From NCBI GenBank assembly GCA_034435975.1, contig DAOTWD010000145.1:1-64000 (forward strand): a DNA stretch of 64,000 nt. The letters run 5' to 3'. The translations under genes were made by a program, and so were the position numbers. The stretch is from CAKZQX01 sp034435975. Its GTDB lineage: Bacteria; Chloroflexota; Chloroflexia; Chloroflexales; Chloroflexaceae. Positions 50,643 through 60,022 of this stretch are shown here, piece by piece. The notes beneath the pieces were generated by a model, which did no database searches, was not told where the DNA came from, and saw only the letters and a program-made list of their open reading frames with translations. The first letter of the stretch is position 1. Every line of letters starts with the position of its first letter.

Positions 50643-51560
50643 TCACCGCCGATGGGCCATAAGCGTAATGGGTAACGACACGAAAGCGTCCGTGCGCAAC
50701 TGCTGCTCACCGCTGTCAACATACAAGCCCGTCGAAGACCCACCGTCGAGATTCAGCGCCGCATCCAGATCGAGATCACTGGCAAGCAGCCAGTCCGCCA
50801 AGCCGCGCAGGGTAAACGTATGGCTCGTAAAAGCGATTAACAACACCCGTCCCTGGCGGTCAATCGCTACCACGCTACGGCGAGCGCGTTGCCCATCATT
50901 GGCACCGGTGTAGACCAGTGTTCCACCTGGCTTGATCAGCATCGGCCAGCTTTGCAATGCCTCAAGCAGCAGTTCGTGCGGGTCATACGGCTCCTCAACG
51001 AGATAGCGTAATGATATGCCACCGTTCCTGTCCACCGCAAACATCCCTCCACTGCCCTGATAACTGACCCCACTGGCAACTCCGCCACGAATAATCAGCG
51101 CGGTACTGCGGTTATGCGTATCAAAAAAACCCCCATTGATCGTCGCCACCGCACCCGCACGAACATGCCAGGTTGTCAGGGGAAGCGGCTGATCGGGAGC
51201 ATAGCCGACCTCAAATTGTACATATGCTGGATCGAGACGTACCATGCTGATCAAAGCCAGGCGTTCGTTCCACACGACCTGCAATCGGCGTAATTCAACG
51301 CCCGGCTCAGTTGCAACCCAGCCGGTATCACCTGGCTCACTGCCGGGGAAGTCTCGGCTAGCTGGTGGCGATGGCAGCGTTATTGGTACGGTGGGCATCA
51401 GAGTTGGCAATGGGAGCGGTGTCTCAGTTATCGAGACCGCCCCGCAGCCAGCCAGTCCAACAAGAAGGCCGCCGAGATACAGCACGAAGTACCCGTGCCA
51501 ATCAACACGTAGGGTAGAGACAACGGTGTGGATGACGCTACGCTTTTGGTCGTGCGCCAT
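50643..51560 (-). CDS. Phosphodiester glycosidase (NAGPA-domain) lipoprotein
   Basis: 305 aa. The N-terminal signal ends in lipobox GLAGC, so the protein is exported and lipid-anchored. The NAGPA/DUF2233 domain (about 95-305) shows INGGFFDTHN, GQRARRSVVAIDRQGRVLLI and the conserved ALNLDGGSSTGLY block. Family members remove GlcNAc or other caps from phosphodiester-linked sugars, probably in wall or exopolysaccharide turnover. The start ATG overlaps the preceding thioesterase gene by 23 bp; a longer frame would place 25 more residues before the signal. Substrate unknown. Confidence 0.88.
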   Translation of the reverse strand: MAHDQKRSVIHTVVSTLRVDWHGYFVLYLGGLLVGLAGCGAVSITETPLPLPTLMPTVPITLPSPPASRDFPGSEPGDTGWVATEPGVELRRLQVVWNERLALISMVRLDPAYVQFEVGYAPDQPLPLTTWHVRAGAVATINGGFFDTHNRSTALIIRGGVASGVSYQGSGGMFAVDRNGGISLRYLVEEPYDPHELLLEALQSWPMLIKPGGTLVYTGANDGQRARRSVVAIDRQGRVLLIAFTSHTFTLRGLADWLLASDLDLDAALNLDGGSSTGLYVDSGEQQLRTDAFVSLPITLMAHRR

Positions 51561-52047
51561 AACGCTCAGCACGGCGGGTAATAATCGCTTTGTGAATCCT
51601 CTCACCAACCGGCCACTCCTCACGTGCCTCATCATCCTCCACGATCAAGCGTGGCACGCCAATGGATCGCCCATCAGGGCCAACTGATACCATACTAAAA
51701 TAGCCTGTCGTGCACAGACGGCGTTCGCCCTCAAATGGATGTTCACCATAGACATGCACCCGCACCACCAGCGAGGTACGCCCGGCATAAATGACGCGCG
51801 CCATCGCCTCCACGATCTCGCCCTGATGAACCGGTGCCCGAAAATCAATATGCTCGGTTGAGGCGGTCACCACGGGTTGACGGCAAAACCGCCAGGCCGC
51901 AATGGCTGCGGCTTTGTCCATCAATGCCAGCGCATTGCCACCGAACATCGTGCCAAACGTATTCGTCTGATTCGGTAACACAATATCGGCCACCCGTACC
52001 TCAGGTGCAACAAAGGCGGCCTCCGTCGCATATAGCTCTTCCACCAC
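51538..52047 (-). CDS. Hotdog-fold acyl-CoA thioesterase, YciA-like
   Basis: 169 aa. The hotdog motif NTFGTMFGGNALALMDKAAAIAAWR carries the catalytic Asp, and the C-terminal tail is as in cytosolic acyl-CoA thioesterases. It starts at GTG with GGAGAGGGA upstream. Distantly related to the 170-aa homologue at 26821-27333 (shared FSMVSVGPDG/FTMVAVDEDG region). Substrate preference unknown. Confidence 0.88.
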   Translation of the reverse strand: MVEELYATEAAFVAPEVRVADIVLPNQTNTFGTMFGGNALALMDKAAAIAAWRFCRQPVVTASTEHIDFRAPVHQGEIVEAMARVIYAGRTSLVVRVHVYGEHPFEGERRLCTTGYFSMVSVGPDGRSIGVPRLIVEDDEAREEWPVGERIHKAIITRRAERYGARPKA

Positions 52048-52147
52048 TCCCTCTCCTTCTCTGCATGAACGGCGTGATTGATGCCGTTATTCTAGTCTGT
52101 TCTGGTGCGCAATGCAAAAGCTATGCCCAGGCCTCTGGGGCAGCATA

Positions 52148-53431
52148 TCAGCGTACTACCAGTTGATAGACCCCCCCTTTCTGATCTGTAAGATACACCT
52201 CGCCTGCATCATCCTCGCCAAAGGAAGTCAGCATCAGATTGGTCTGTAACAACTCGGCGTTTTCCCACTGCTGATCAGTCTGGCGCAACCCCCAGATTCG
52301 CCCGCTGCAATAGTCGCCATAAATATAGACCCCGTTCAACTGCGGAAACTGCTGACCACGATAGACATAACCTCCGGTAATCGAACACCCCAGCGCATGC
52401 GAGTATACGATGACCGGTTGTTCCAGACCCGTCTGGTCACACTCACTGGCATTGTAGCAGGTTGCGCCTTCCATGATATTCCAGCCATAATTCGCACCGC
52501 CTGCACTACCGGCAGGCTGAATATGCACTTCCTCATACTGATTCTGCCCCACATCGGCAATATAGAGATCGTCGGTTACACGGTCAAAGGCAAAACGCCA
52601 CGGGTTGCGCAACCCCCATGCCCAGATCTCCGGGCGCATATCTGGTTCGTCGATCAACGGGTTGTCAGCGGGAATGGCATACAGTTGGTCGTCTGCGACA
52701 TTCATAACATCAATGCGCAGAAGCTTACCCAGCAAAACACCCCGATTCTGCGCATTGTTCCAGGGATCACCGGCACGACCGCCATCGCCAGTGCCAATAT
52801 AGAGGTAGCCATCTGGCCCAAACTTGAGTAACCCACCGTTGTGATTAGCCGCTGGTTGCTCGATCATCAGGATCGTCCTGGCACTGTTAACATCTGCCTG
52901 ATCAGGATCATCCGCAACCTGATAGCGAGCGACAACAGTATCACCCTCGCGATCGGTATAGTTGATAAAGAATTGCCCATCACGTGCATAATCGGGCGAG
53001 AAAGCAATACTCAATAACCCTTGCTCATTGGCCTGAGATCCCACCTGAGCAACAATATCCAGGAACGGTTCTTCCAGACGCTGACCGTTACGCACAATCC
53101 AGATCGTGCCGGGTTGTTCAACCACAAATAACCGACCACTGCCATCACCAGCCCCGGTAACATAGAGCGGCCGGGTAAAGCCATCAGCAATCAGCTCCAG
53201 CGCTATCGTCAACTCCCGCAAGTCAGCCAGTGCAATGGCGTGTAAAGTAGCATCTAACATCGGTTCTGCCGTAGCCGTTAACGAGCTAACGGGTGACGGA
53301 GTGCGCACTGCTGCTGCGGTCGCCGCTGGTAATTGGTGAGCGGGCGCAATGATCGTTGGAGCGGGCGGATCTTTGTTGGTACCACACGCAACCAGAAATA
53401 TACTCAGTATACTCACCCATAAACGTCGCAT
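52148..53431 (-). CDS. PQQ-dependent sugar dehydrogenase, lipoprotein
   Basis: 427 aa. Signal with lipobox LVAC, then a Ser/Thr/Pro linker and a six-bladed propeller of the soluble glucose/aldose dehydrogenase type (GSGRLFVVEQPGTIWIV, GLLSIAFSPDYARDG, NHNGGLLKFGPDGYLYIGTGDGG, GLRNPWRFAFDR, ADVGQNQYEEV). It oxidises sugars outside the membrane using PQQ as cofactor. Catalytic H-G is in NHNGG. PQQ-binding Arg in GLRNPWR. No PQQ synthesis genes are in the window. The ATG start gives a normal signal peptide. Confidence 0.92.
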   Translation of the reverse strand: MRRLWVSILSIFLVACGTNKDPPAPTIIAPAHQLPAATAAAVRTPSPVSSLTATAEPMLDATLHAIALADLRELTIALELIADGFTRPLYVTGAGDGSGRLFVVEQPGTIWIVRNGQRLEEPFLDIVAQVGSQANEQGLLSIAFSPDYARDGQFFINYTDREGDTVVARYQVADDPDQADVNSARTILMIEQPAANHNGGLLKFGPDGYLYIGTGDGGRAGDPWNNAQNRGVLLGKLLRIDVMNVADDQLYAIPADNPLIDEPDMRPEIWAWGLRNPWRFAFDRVTDDLYIADVGQNQYEEVHIQPAGSAGGANYGWNIMEGATCYNASECDQTGLEQPVIVYSHALGCSITGGYVYRGQQFPQLNGVYIYGDYCSGRIWGLRQTDQQWENAELLQTNLMLTSFGEDDAGEVYLTDQKGGVYQLVVR

Positions 53432-53683
53432 GAAACATCCTTATAAGCATAGTTCAAATCCCCTGGACACTGTGTACCAACGCAGGCACGCCTTTCGACT
53501 CCTACGAATGGGCTTTGAACTATGTCTAACCGTTAAAGCTGGACAAATCAGGTCAGCTCGGGCATTGCTTCGTCCCGGCTGGACTGTGCTGCACCATTGT
53601 TATAGGATTATGATACATTTCACGTAACAGGTGGCCCCTGTGCCCCGGCTGGCGCAGGGGCCAGTGGTTCCTGCAAAACCGTT

Positions 53684-53712
53684 GTTTCGGCCCGTTTTGA
53701 ACGGGCCGAAAC
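53684..53712. repeat. Perfect 13-bp hairpin
   Basis: GTTTCGGCCCGTT (53684-53696) and its exact complement (53700-53712) with a TTG loop. It may be a bidirectional terminator or a repeat unit; no U-tract follows. Confidence 0.7.
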
Positions 53713-53922
53713 GAGGAGTATGCCGGAGGGGCAACGTTCCTCCTGACCACCCCACCTGAACGATTATCATTTGCGGTGAAATGGTAATAAAATCATTAAA
53801 ATACGCATGATAATACCCGATCTTTTTGTTGAATCACGAAAATGACAAAATTGTTACCAGATATACAGTGGTTCATAGTAGATTTTTGCGTTTACTGTAG
53901 TAGAATACTACTACAGTTACTC

Positions 53923-54038
53923 CAACGATACTCCATCTCGGCCGGGGTGTGGAAGCCTGCGACCCCTGCGCGCGTTCACTTGTGATTTTGGAGGAGTAAA
54001 GCCGCGCCGTGCTGCCCTACCCAGGGGTTATCTCGTTG
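53923..54038. mobile_element. MITE-like element, copy 2
   Basis: Begins CAACGATACTCCATCTCGGC and ends CCCTACCCAGGGG...ATCTCGTTG, matching copy 1 at 14950-15083 at both ends and in AGCCGCGCCGTG. Internal sequence differs. It ends 31 bp before the response regulator start, so it may supply leader or promoter sequence. Confidence 0.68.
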
Positions 54039-54069
54039 TAGTACCATCAGTATTTCAAGGAACAAGGTG

Positions 54070-54561
54070 ATGACTATGGATGCCAGCATCTCCGCCCACA
54101 TACTCGTTGTCGAAGATAACCGTCTCTACCGTGAAGCCTTTTGTACGCTGCTTGATATATGTTTTCCTGGAGTGCGGATTACCGCGGTATCAGATGGTAC
54201 AGCGGCGCTCAGCCTGACGCGCCACACTCCATTTGATCTGATAGTTGTTGACTATAACCTGAAGACCCTCAATGGCGGTGATGTTGTGCGTCATTTGCGC
54301 CAGCGCTCGCGATCGACTGGTATCCTCTTACCACCGATCGTGATGATGTCTACGCAGCCCGACGTTGCGGTTTTTGCCCGCACAATGGGTGCCACCGACT
54401 TTCTCTCCAAACCGGTTTCGGAAGAAGATATCCAGGCGATCATCAGGCCACTCCTTGCTGATCGCAACTGTTGCGCTGAACAATCTAGCGAGTCACCCCC
54501 ATCACAGACGAGAGAACGCAAACCGTTGAAACGTCTCAAACCACGTCTTGATCACCAGTAA
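54070..54561 (+). CDS. Single-domain response regulator
   Basis: 163 aa. CheY-like receiver domain with acidic pocket E15/D16, phospho-acceptor D61 in LIVVDYNL, S94 and K114 in FLSKPVSEED. A short Ser/Arg/Lys-rich tail (about 130-163) lacks any output domain. It probably relays phosphate or acts by protein contact. The start is the ATG with AAGGAACAAGGTG upstream; an adjacent GTG and a later ATG are also in frame. No histidine kinase nearby, so it is an orphan. Confidence 0.9.
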   Translation: MTMDASISAHILVVEDNRLYREAFCTLLDICFPGVRITAVSDGTAALSLTRHTPFDLIVVDYNLKTLNGGDVVRHLRQRSRSTGILLPPIVMMSTQPDVAVFARTMGATDFLSKPVSEEDIQAIIRPLLADRNCCAEQSSESPPSQTRERKPLKRLKPRLDHQ

Positions 54562-54624
54562 GCTCATGACCATATGTATAAGATTTTTACCAATATCCTG
54601 AACCATGTGTTATACCAGATTCGG

Positions 54625-55830
54625 CTAAAAAAAACGGCGCATGCGCGTAAGGGGTGCCAGCTCCAGGCGCACCGCCGGTATGCTACCGGTGGGAATGTAG
54701 CGAACTAACGTTAGTTGTGACCATTGTTGTTTCTGGTAGGGACGATAGGGTGTAATATAGTCGCGCATCCCAACACTGCAGGCATAGTCTACCACTTCAG
54801 GCGTATAGCCACTGGCAACCAGGTAAGCATCAACCATACTATAATCACCACCAGCACGGGTATGCGCCAGCCAGTCGACATATTTGAGCATCTGGTTAAT
54901 CACATTCACATCACTAATGAGATCTTTCTTCAGCTCTATCGCCTTATAACGCATAATGGTTGGGGGAAAACTGGCAGAGAGTCGCCGGGTGGTATACCCA
55001 AACAGATCAATCCGATCCATATACATCACGGGTTTCTGGGGCGAAGCCGAGACCTGATTGGCCACGTAATCCCACGTACCAAAGATCGCCGTCACGCCGG
55101 GTGCCTGTACCGTCAGGGCATGGGCAAGCCAGGCCTGTAGCAGAGCTTCGTGCGCGACACTGCCATCACGAACATAATGCGCTAACAGCGTATCAATATC
55201 AATCCGATACGCGCCCAACTCCGCATTGCGTGCGCTCACCTGCGCATGATAAAAAGCCGATTGATCTGGAAAGACATGCGCCTTCGCATGTTGTAAATCC
55301 GCCACCGCATCTGCATTGCGACGGAGGAGTAGATCGACCATCACTTGCGCCTCGTCATCCTCAACTTGAATAAAGCTCCGTTTCTCAAAGACGCGCAAGC
55401 CACGCACCACATTACGCATGTCTCCTTGTAGCACCTCATCCATATCCAGGCCATGCGTGAAAAAAACCGGATCAGGCCGAAAGAACACCACCCAGCGCAT
55501 ATCTTCTTCACGACGCTGACGATAGAGCAAGATGGTACGATCATCGGGCGGATGCGCATGGGGAAATGACGCGCCGGGATAATTTGCCAGTGCTGCGGTG
55601 GAACCTCCACGCTGCATCGCTACCAGGCGCCCGACGCCGTAAATCGTGCGCTCACGAAAAAAAAAGATGAGATCCCCTGGTCGCATCGTCAGATAATCTG
55701 CCAGCGTGAGTTCCGCGGCCACACTCCACGACGGGTAATCCGGGCGCTTTATCAGCGTGCCATACACCCCAAATTCGACATAGCGCCGCAGGGCATCTTC
55801 ATCTGCGAGATTAACGATATAGCCCGACAC
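54625..55830 (-). CDS. PUA/EVE-like and PD-(D/E)XK nuclease protein, probable restriction enzyme
   Basis: 401 aa. Residues about 20-120 show a PUA/EVE-like pattern (MRPGDLIFFFRERTIYGVGRL), a fold used for reading bases in DNA. The C-terminal part carries a PD-(D/E)XK nuclease motif: D275, E299-L-K301 (KAIELKKD) and Q313-x-x-x-Y317 (QMLKYVDW). It starts at GTG 20 bp after the Dam-type methylase stop, so the pair looks like a type II restriction-modification unit, probably for GATC or a close site. Homology to named endonucleases is not recognised. Alternatives are a modification-dependent nuclease or a repair enzyme. Confidence 0.68.
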   Translation of the reverse strand: MSGYIVNLADEDALRRYVEFGVYGTLIKRPDYPSWSVAAELTLADYLTMRPGDLIFFFRERTIYGVGRLVAMQRGGSTAALANYPGASFPHAHPPDDRTILLYRQRREEDMRWVVFFRPDPVFFTHGLDMDEVLQGDMRNVVRGLRVFEKRSFIQVEDDEAQVMVDLLLRRNADAVADLQHAKAHVFPDQSAFYHAQVSARNAELGAYRIDIDTLLAHYVRDGSVAHEALLQAWLAHALTVQAPGVTAIFGTWDYVANQVSASPQKPVMYMDRIDLFGYTTRRLSASFPPTIMRYKAIELKKDLISDVNVINQMLKYVDWLAHTRAGGDYSMVDAYLVASGYTPEVVDYACSVGMRDYITPYRPYQKQQWSQLTLVRYIPTGSIPAVRLELAPLTRMRRFF

Positions 55831-55850
55831 AACTCATGGATTCTCGGGTT

Positions 55851-56768
55851 TCAGCGTGTACCCCCATTCATCGCCACATACTGATTGGTATAACTACACA
55901 CTATTAACTCCTCCACATACCCTCGCTTCTTACCATCACAGTTAATCTTCCGGCTGGCATAGACAATATCTTTGACCAGCACGTGCTGGTAGAGGGTACG
56001 GGTGAGACTGGTATGCGAATTGCTCAACATGACGTAACACCCCTGTTCCACCAGTTGATCAAACACCGCAACGAGCCGCCGCTGCTCATCAACATCAAAA
56101 TCCTGACCAGTGTAGTGCGTAAAGGAGGCAGTCACACTCACCGGATCATAGGGTGGATCAAAATACACCAGGTCGCCTGCTCTGGCCCGGTTTAACACTC
56201 CCGCAAAATCACCGTGATAAATCTCGGTCTGATGCAACGCGGCACTGACCGCACGTAAATTGACCGGATCACAAATCAACGGGTTCTTGTAGTATCCAAA
56301 TGGAGCGTTAAACTGGCCCTTCTTGTTGACACGATACAGCCCGTTATAACAGGTACGATTCAGAAAAATTGTCCGTGCCGCCTTCTCCACCGGATCACGT
56401 TGCGCAAAATCAGGGTGCCGATCCCAACTACGGATCTCACGAAAATACTCCGGATCATGAAAATGGGGCGCATGGACATACAACGCATCAATCAGCGCCT
56501 CCACATCATCACGCACCACCAGATAGCAGTGGATCAACTCCTCATTGGAGTCACTCAAGACTGCACCTGCTTTCAGACAACCATTATTGGCCAGATGAAA
56601 AAAGAGCGCTCCCCCACCAACAAATGGCTCATGATAGCGGTGAAAGGATGCGGGTAAGCGCCGGGTTAGTTCGGGCAATAACTGGCCTTTACCGCCAGCC
56701 CATTTGAGAAAAGGACGCGCGATCACCGAGAATTCCCCAAACAGGACCGGCTGTACATAACTGGACAT
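55851..56768 (-). CDS. DNA adenine N6-methyltransferase, Dam/DpnM type
   Basis: 305 aa, class alpha (D12) methylase. SAM-binding FLKWAGGKGQ (21-29), EPFVGGGALFF (47-57), and catalytic DPPY (204-207). LNRTCYNGLYRVN with FNAPFGYYKNP matches the GATC-specific Dam/DpnM/MboI group, so GATC is the likely target. GGAGAG lies seven bases before the ATG. It is directly followed by a candidate nuclease gene, which favours a role in restriction-modification over mismatch repair. Cytoplasmic. Confidence 0.93.
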   Translation of the reverse strand: MSSYVQPVLFGEFSVIARPFLKWAGGKGQLLPELTRRLPASFHRYHEPFVGGGALFFHLANNGCLKAGAVLSDSNEELIHCYLVVRDDVEALIDALYVHAPHFHDPEYFREIRSWDRHPDFAQRDPVEKAARTIFLNRTCYNGLYRVNKKGQFNAPFGYYKNPLICDPVNLRAVSAALHQTEIYHGDFAGVLNRARAGDLVYFDPPYDPVSVTASFTHYTGQDFDVDEQRRLVAVFDQLVEQGCYVMLSNSHTSLTRTLYQHVLVKDIVYASRKINCDGKKRGYVEELIVCSYTNQYVAMNGGTR

Positions 56769-56878
56769 ACGCGGCTCTCCCCGTCTGTCTGCGTGGGAAG
56801 ATTATAGCACATTGGCGTGTAGCCTGGAGCCTGATGTGCGACGTGTCTACGACTATGAGCCTTCCTAGAGCAGCATAA

Positions 56879-58531
56879 TCAGATCAATACCTGATCATCA
56901 TTGGGGAGCAACACTGTGCGTAAGAGAGGAATAGGTGGCGCACCATAGCGAATATAGGCATCGTGAAACTGCTTCAGCGTAACATGAGGGCCATGGCAGA
57001 TCTGGTAATCGCTCCGTAATTTGAGCAGCAAAAGCTTACCGAGGGTGTAGTTGATATAGCCCGGATCATAGGCGCCGCGCCGCGCTTCCTGCCGCGCCGT
57101 CACCTCATCCATATACGCATGCTGCATAAAATAGCGGGTAGCTGCATCAACCGTCATACCCTGCGTATGCATCTTGATCGCACAGATATAGCGACAGTTG
57201 CGCGTCAGGGCCTCAGTCAGTTGGGTCAGACGCAACGTTAGATCGCCCGCACCATACCCCTCCTCTAGCATCATCTGCTCCACATAGTGTGCCCAGCTTT
57301 CAATATGTGAATAGGCGGTACAGACTTTTGCCAGAGTAGTGGGCGCATGTCGCAGATGTAAGAAATGCACATAGTGCCCCGGATAGGCTTCGTGGATCGA
57401 TACCGCCACCAGCGTGCCGTAATCAAACCTGGTGAGCCAACCTTCAATATCCTCTGGTGACCAGTGCGGCTCAGGGAGGGTGATATAATAAAATGACTCG
57501 GTCGCCACCGTCTCGAATGGCCCGGCCGTATCCATCATCGCAAACGCCCAGCGCGCAAAAGGGGGCGTCTCTTCCACGCGGCAACGCACCGTTGAAGGGA
57601 TAGAGACGAGATCACGCTCGACGACAAAGGTTCGTAGATCCTCCAGCAATGTCCTGGTCTCGGTGATCAGCTGATCCGCAGATGGGTGCTTACGCCCCTG
57701 GATATGCATATGCTGCTGAATCGTTAGTGTTGGATCGATCTGTGCCGCTACCTCACGTATAGCCTCTTGATTCCGGGCCAGATCACGCTCACCTATTGCC
57801 AGCAACTGATCAAGCGAGAGATCTATTTTTTCATTATAGTGGAGCATAGCTGCAAACTGCTGCGCCCCTATCGCAAAAGCATCCGTTGCCATGGGGAGAC
57901 AGGCATCCCGCAAATAACCGTGAAAGTCTTGCAACGCTATCACCGCAGCATCACGTGCTGTCCATAACTCTTGTTCCAGCATAGGATCGCGCAGTGGTTG
58001 GCAAGCTTGAGCCAGGTCTCTCGTCAAAAACACGATCAGACCAGTAAAGATCGTCAATGATTCCTCAATAAAAATGCGGGGAAGCTGCGGTCGCAGATTC
58101 TGACGAGCGACCTGCATCGCCGCCGGTATCTGCTGCAAGTGGCGTATCAGGGCCACAACACGCACCTCCAGCGGTGCATAGTTGCGTTTCACATAGTTGT
58201 CAACCATCGCATTATCGGCGTAGATCATCGGGTTACGCTGGTACTCGCGCTCTTCCAGCCAGCGCCACAACTCACGCTCAATCTGCCAGTGCAAAAGTTG
58301 GTAATCAAATGCGGCCATATCCTCCAGTCGAGCAGCATCAATCGCCGCCAGCCGCTGTCGATAGACCTGCAAGCGGTTCACATAGGTAGCAATTGCATTC
58401 GCCGACAGATCCATAACCCGACCATCATAGGCATGCAAACCCAGATTGCTGGCTCTGGTTGGATAAAACGTAAAATAATCGCTCAAGAAGTCTTTGACAA
58501 GCATTGCCAGCCCCTGCGCCTGTTCATTCAT
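56879..58531 (-). CDS. DUF885 family metallopeptidase-like protein
   Basis: 550 aa, mainly helical. It carries the family's zinc-site motif H380-E-A-Y-P-G-H386 and the later ESWAHYVEQMMLEEG with a probable third ligand Glu. Many DUF885 proteins are exported lipoproteins, but this one has no signal peptide and should be cytoplasmic. A role as carboxypeptidase-like or oligopeptidase enzyme is inferred from the motif. Substrate unknown. The ATG has GGAGGG eight bases upstream. Monocistronic. Confidence 0.87.
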   Translation of the reverse strand: MNEQAQGLAMLVKDFLSDYFTFYPTRASNLGLHAYDGRVMDLSANAIATYVNRLQVYRQRLAAIDAARLEDMAAFDYQLLHWQIERELWRWLEEREYQRNPMIYADNAMVDNYVKRNYAPLEVRVVALIRHLQQIPAAMQVARQNLRPQLPRIFIEESLTIFTGLIVFLTRDLAQACQPLRDPMLEQELWTARDAAVIALQDFHGYLRDACLPMATDAFAIGAQQFAAMLHYNEKIDLSLDQLLAIGERDLARNQEAIREVAAQIDPTLTIQQHMHIQGRKHPSADQLITETRTLLEDLRTFVVERDLVSIPSTVRCRVEETPPFARWAFAMMDTAGPFETVATESFYYITLPEPHWSPEDIEGWLTRFDYGTLVAVSIHEAYPGHYVHFLHLRHAPTTLAKVCTAYSHIESWAHYVEQMMLEEGYGAGDLTLRLTQLTEALTRNCRYICAIKMHTQGMTVDAATRYFMQHAYMDEVTARQEARRGAYDPGYINYTLGKLLLLKLRSDYQICHGPHVTLKQFHDAYIRYGAPPIPLLRTVLLPNDDQVLI

Positions 58532-58864
58532 AGGAGCGACCCTCCATCATGCATGTACCGCACATCATAATATACACGCGGTACGCAGTTACTCAAATAC
58601 AACGTCGTGTTTGCCTGCGGCAGCCGCGAAGTGTCCGAATGTTCGAACATTCCAACTCTGCAAGGTGCCGCTCTGCCGAAGGTGAACGGACTATTTGAGC
58701 TTCCCACCGCGTACCGCGTGTCATACATAAAGGGGAACAAGGTGTCACAATCCATACAAACCTCCGCAGGGAATCACCGACTTCAGGCGGAGGAATGCGG
58801 TCAATACCACAACGTTGACCGCTTCGACTTGCTTCGTGGCGCTCTCTGTAATACAATAGAACAC
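58532..58864. other. Region upstream of the TnpB-like gene
   Basis: 333 bp. It includes a perfect 16-bp palindrome GAATGTTCGAACATTC (58637-58652) that may mark the left end of the IS element or an operator. The open frame of the tnpB-like gene extends through here without a ribosome site. No separate gene seen. Confidence 0.45.
58637..58652. repeat. Perfect palindrome, possible IS left end or operator
   Basis: GAATGTTCGAACATTC is fully self-complementary. It lies 213 bp before the TnpB-like start. Confidence 0.55.
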
Positions 58865-59989
58865 ATGGACGTCCAGCGCACACTCACGATACGCATTGCC
58901 GATGACCCGGATCTGCGCGCAACGCTGGCAGAGTTTCAGGGCATTCAACAGCGCATCTCTCACACGTGTCACAACGACGGCAAACCGCTGTCGGCGCTGG
59001 CGCTGCATCGGGCGGTGTACGAGGACGTCAAGGGCACGATCAGCAGTCAAATGACCTGTACGGCCATCCGGATCGTTGCCGGAGCCCAAGCGAACAAGAA
59101 GCCCGCGCAGCGTCCGTTCGAGTTCAAGCGACCTGTGGCGCCGTTTCTGGTTGGCACGCGCGGGCGGGATGCTTGCTTCTGTGATGATGGTACGCTGCCG
59201 ATCTGGACGGTGGCAGGACGCAAGCGCATCGCCTACACGGTGACGGACACCTTCAAGGCAACGCTGGCTGAAGCCGTCGAGATCGACAATATGACCATGA
59301 TCGAGCGCGACGGGCGCTTGCTCAGTCGCGTGGTCGTCACCCTCCGTGTTCCCGATCCACAGGGTGTGCATCCTGTCGGTATCGTTCTGACTGAGACCAA
59401 CGCCCTGGTTGCCGTCGATCCCGATGGCAATCCCCTCTTTGTCAGTGGGCGGGACTCCAAGGTGCGAAACATCCGCACCCGCAGAACCCGCCGCCGTCTC
59501 CAAGAACAGCTTGCGACCCGCAAGGCACAGAGGCAGGACACGCGCTCGCTGCGATGCCCGCTGAAACGGCCTGGTCGCAAGCAGCGCAACCGCACACGCA
59601 CTTTCTGCCAGCAGACCGCCGCCAGGTTGGTAACGTGGGCACCCGCCGACTCGGTACTGGTGTTCAAGCGGTTGACGCTGCCGCAGACGTCCAGGAAGCT
59701 GCACGTACGGAAGGGCATCCGTCGCCGCTTGAGCCAGTGGCAGCGCCGTCTGATGCGCCAGAGTGTGACGAACACTGCGGAACGGCACGGGCTGCTGGTG
59801 GAGGATGTCAACCCCGCCTACACCAGCCAGGATTGCTCGCGTTATGGGTTGCGTAGCATCAGAAAGCGCCATGCCTTTAGGTGTCCTCACTGGGGGCACG
59901 AAGCCCACGCAGATATGCATGCTGCCGTGAACATCCGCCTTCGCTCTACTGCGCTCCGGCTCAGTGGGCCGCTGTCAACCGGCCCGTAA
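58865..59989 (+). CDS. tnpB: TnpB-like protein (IS1341/IS605 OrfB) with degenerate active site
   Basis: 374 aa from the ATG of MDVQRTLTIRI, normal TnpB length; no TnpA nearby. TnpB is an RNA-guided nuclease with a split RuvC site and a zinc ribbon. Here the usual GID of RuvC-I reads GIV (59384-59386 codes V), the RuvC-II Glu reads Lys (LVFKRLTL), and the zinc ribbon reads CSRYG and CPHWG in place of CxxC pairs. Only the last Asp (HADMHAA) remains. Every change is a single-base substitution and the frame is open to the end. So it is either a pseudogene that has decayed by missense only, or a nuclease-dead TnpB derivative kept for RNA-guided binding. A palindrome follows the stop. Confidence 0.8.
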   Translation: MDVQRTLTIRIADDPDLRATLAEFQGIQQRISHTCHNDGKPLSALALHRAVYEDVKGTISSQMTCTAIRIVAGAQANKKPAQRPFEFKRPVAPFLVGTRGRDACFCDDGTLPIWTVAGRKRIAYTVTDTFKATLAEAVEIDNMTMIERDGRLLSRVVVTLRVPDPQGVHPVGIVLTETNALVAVDPDGNPLFVSGRDSKVRNIRTRRTRRRLQEQLATRKAQRQDTRSLRCPLKRPGRKQRNRTRTFCQQTAARLVTWAPADSVLVFKRLTLPQTSRKLHVRKGIRRRLSQWQRRLMRQSVTNTAERHGLLVEDVNPAYTSQDCSRYGLRSIRKRHAFRCPHWGHEAHADMHAAVNIRLRSTALRLSGPLSTGP

Positions 59990-60022
59990 GCCCAGTCGCC
60001 CGTTGCGAGCGATGCAGGCAAG

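Larger units (their letters stand above)
53432..54069. other. Intergenic region rich in hairpins
   Basis: 638 bp. It holds a perfect 13-bp hairpin (53684-53712), AT-rich DNA and a MITE-like element (53923-54038) immediately upstream of the response regulator. No gene supported. Confidence 0.5.

Noticed and set aside
26821..52047. The two hotdog thioesterases as a duplicated functional pair
   Set aside because: They are 25 kb apart, diverged and in unrelated contexts; common housekeeping families.
58745..59920. 391-codon minus-strand frame opposite the TnpB-like gene
   Set aside because: Translation lacks any family motif, whereas the plus strand aligns with TnpB throughout.
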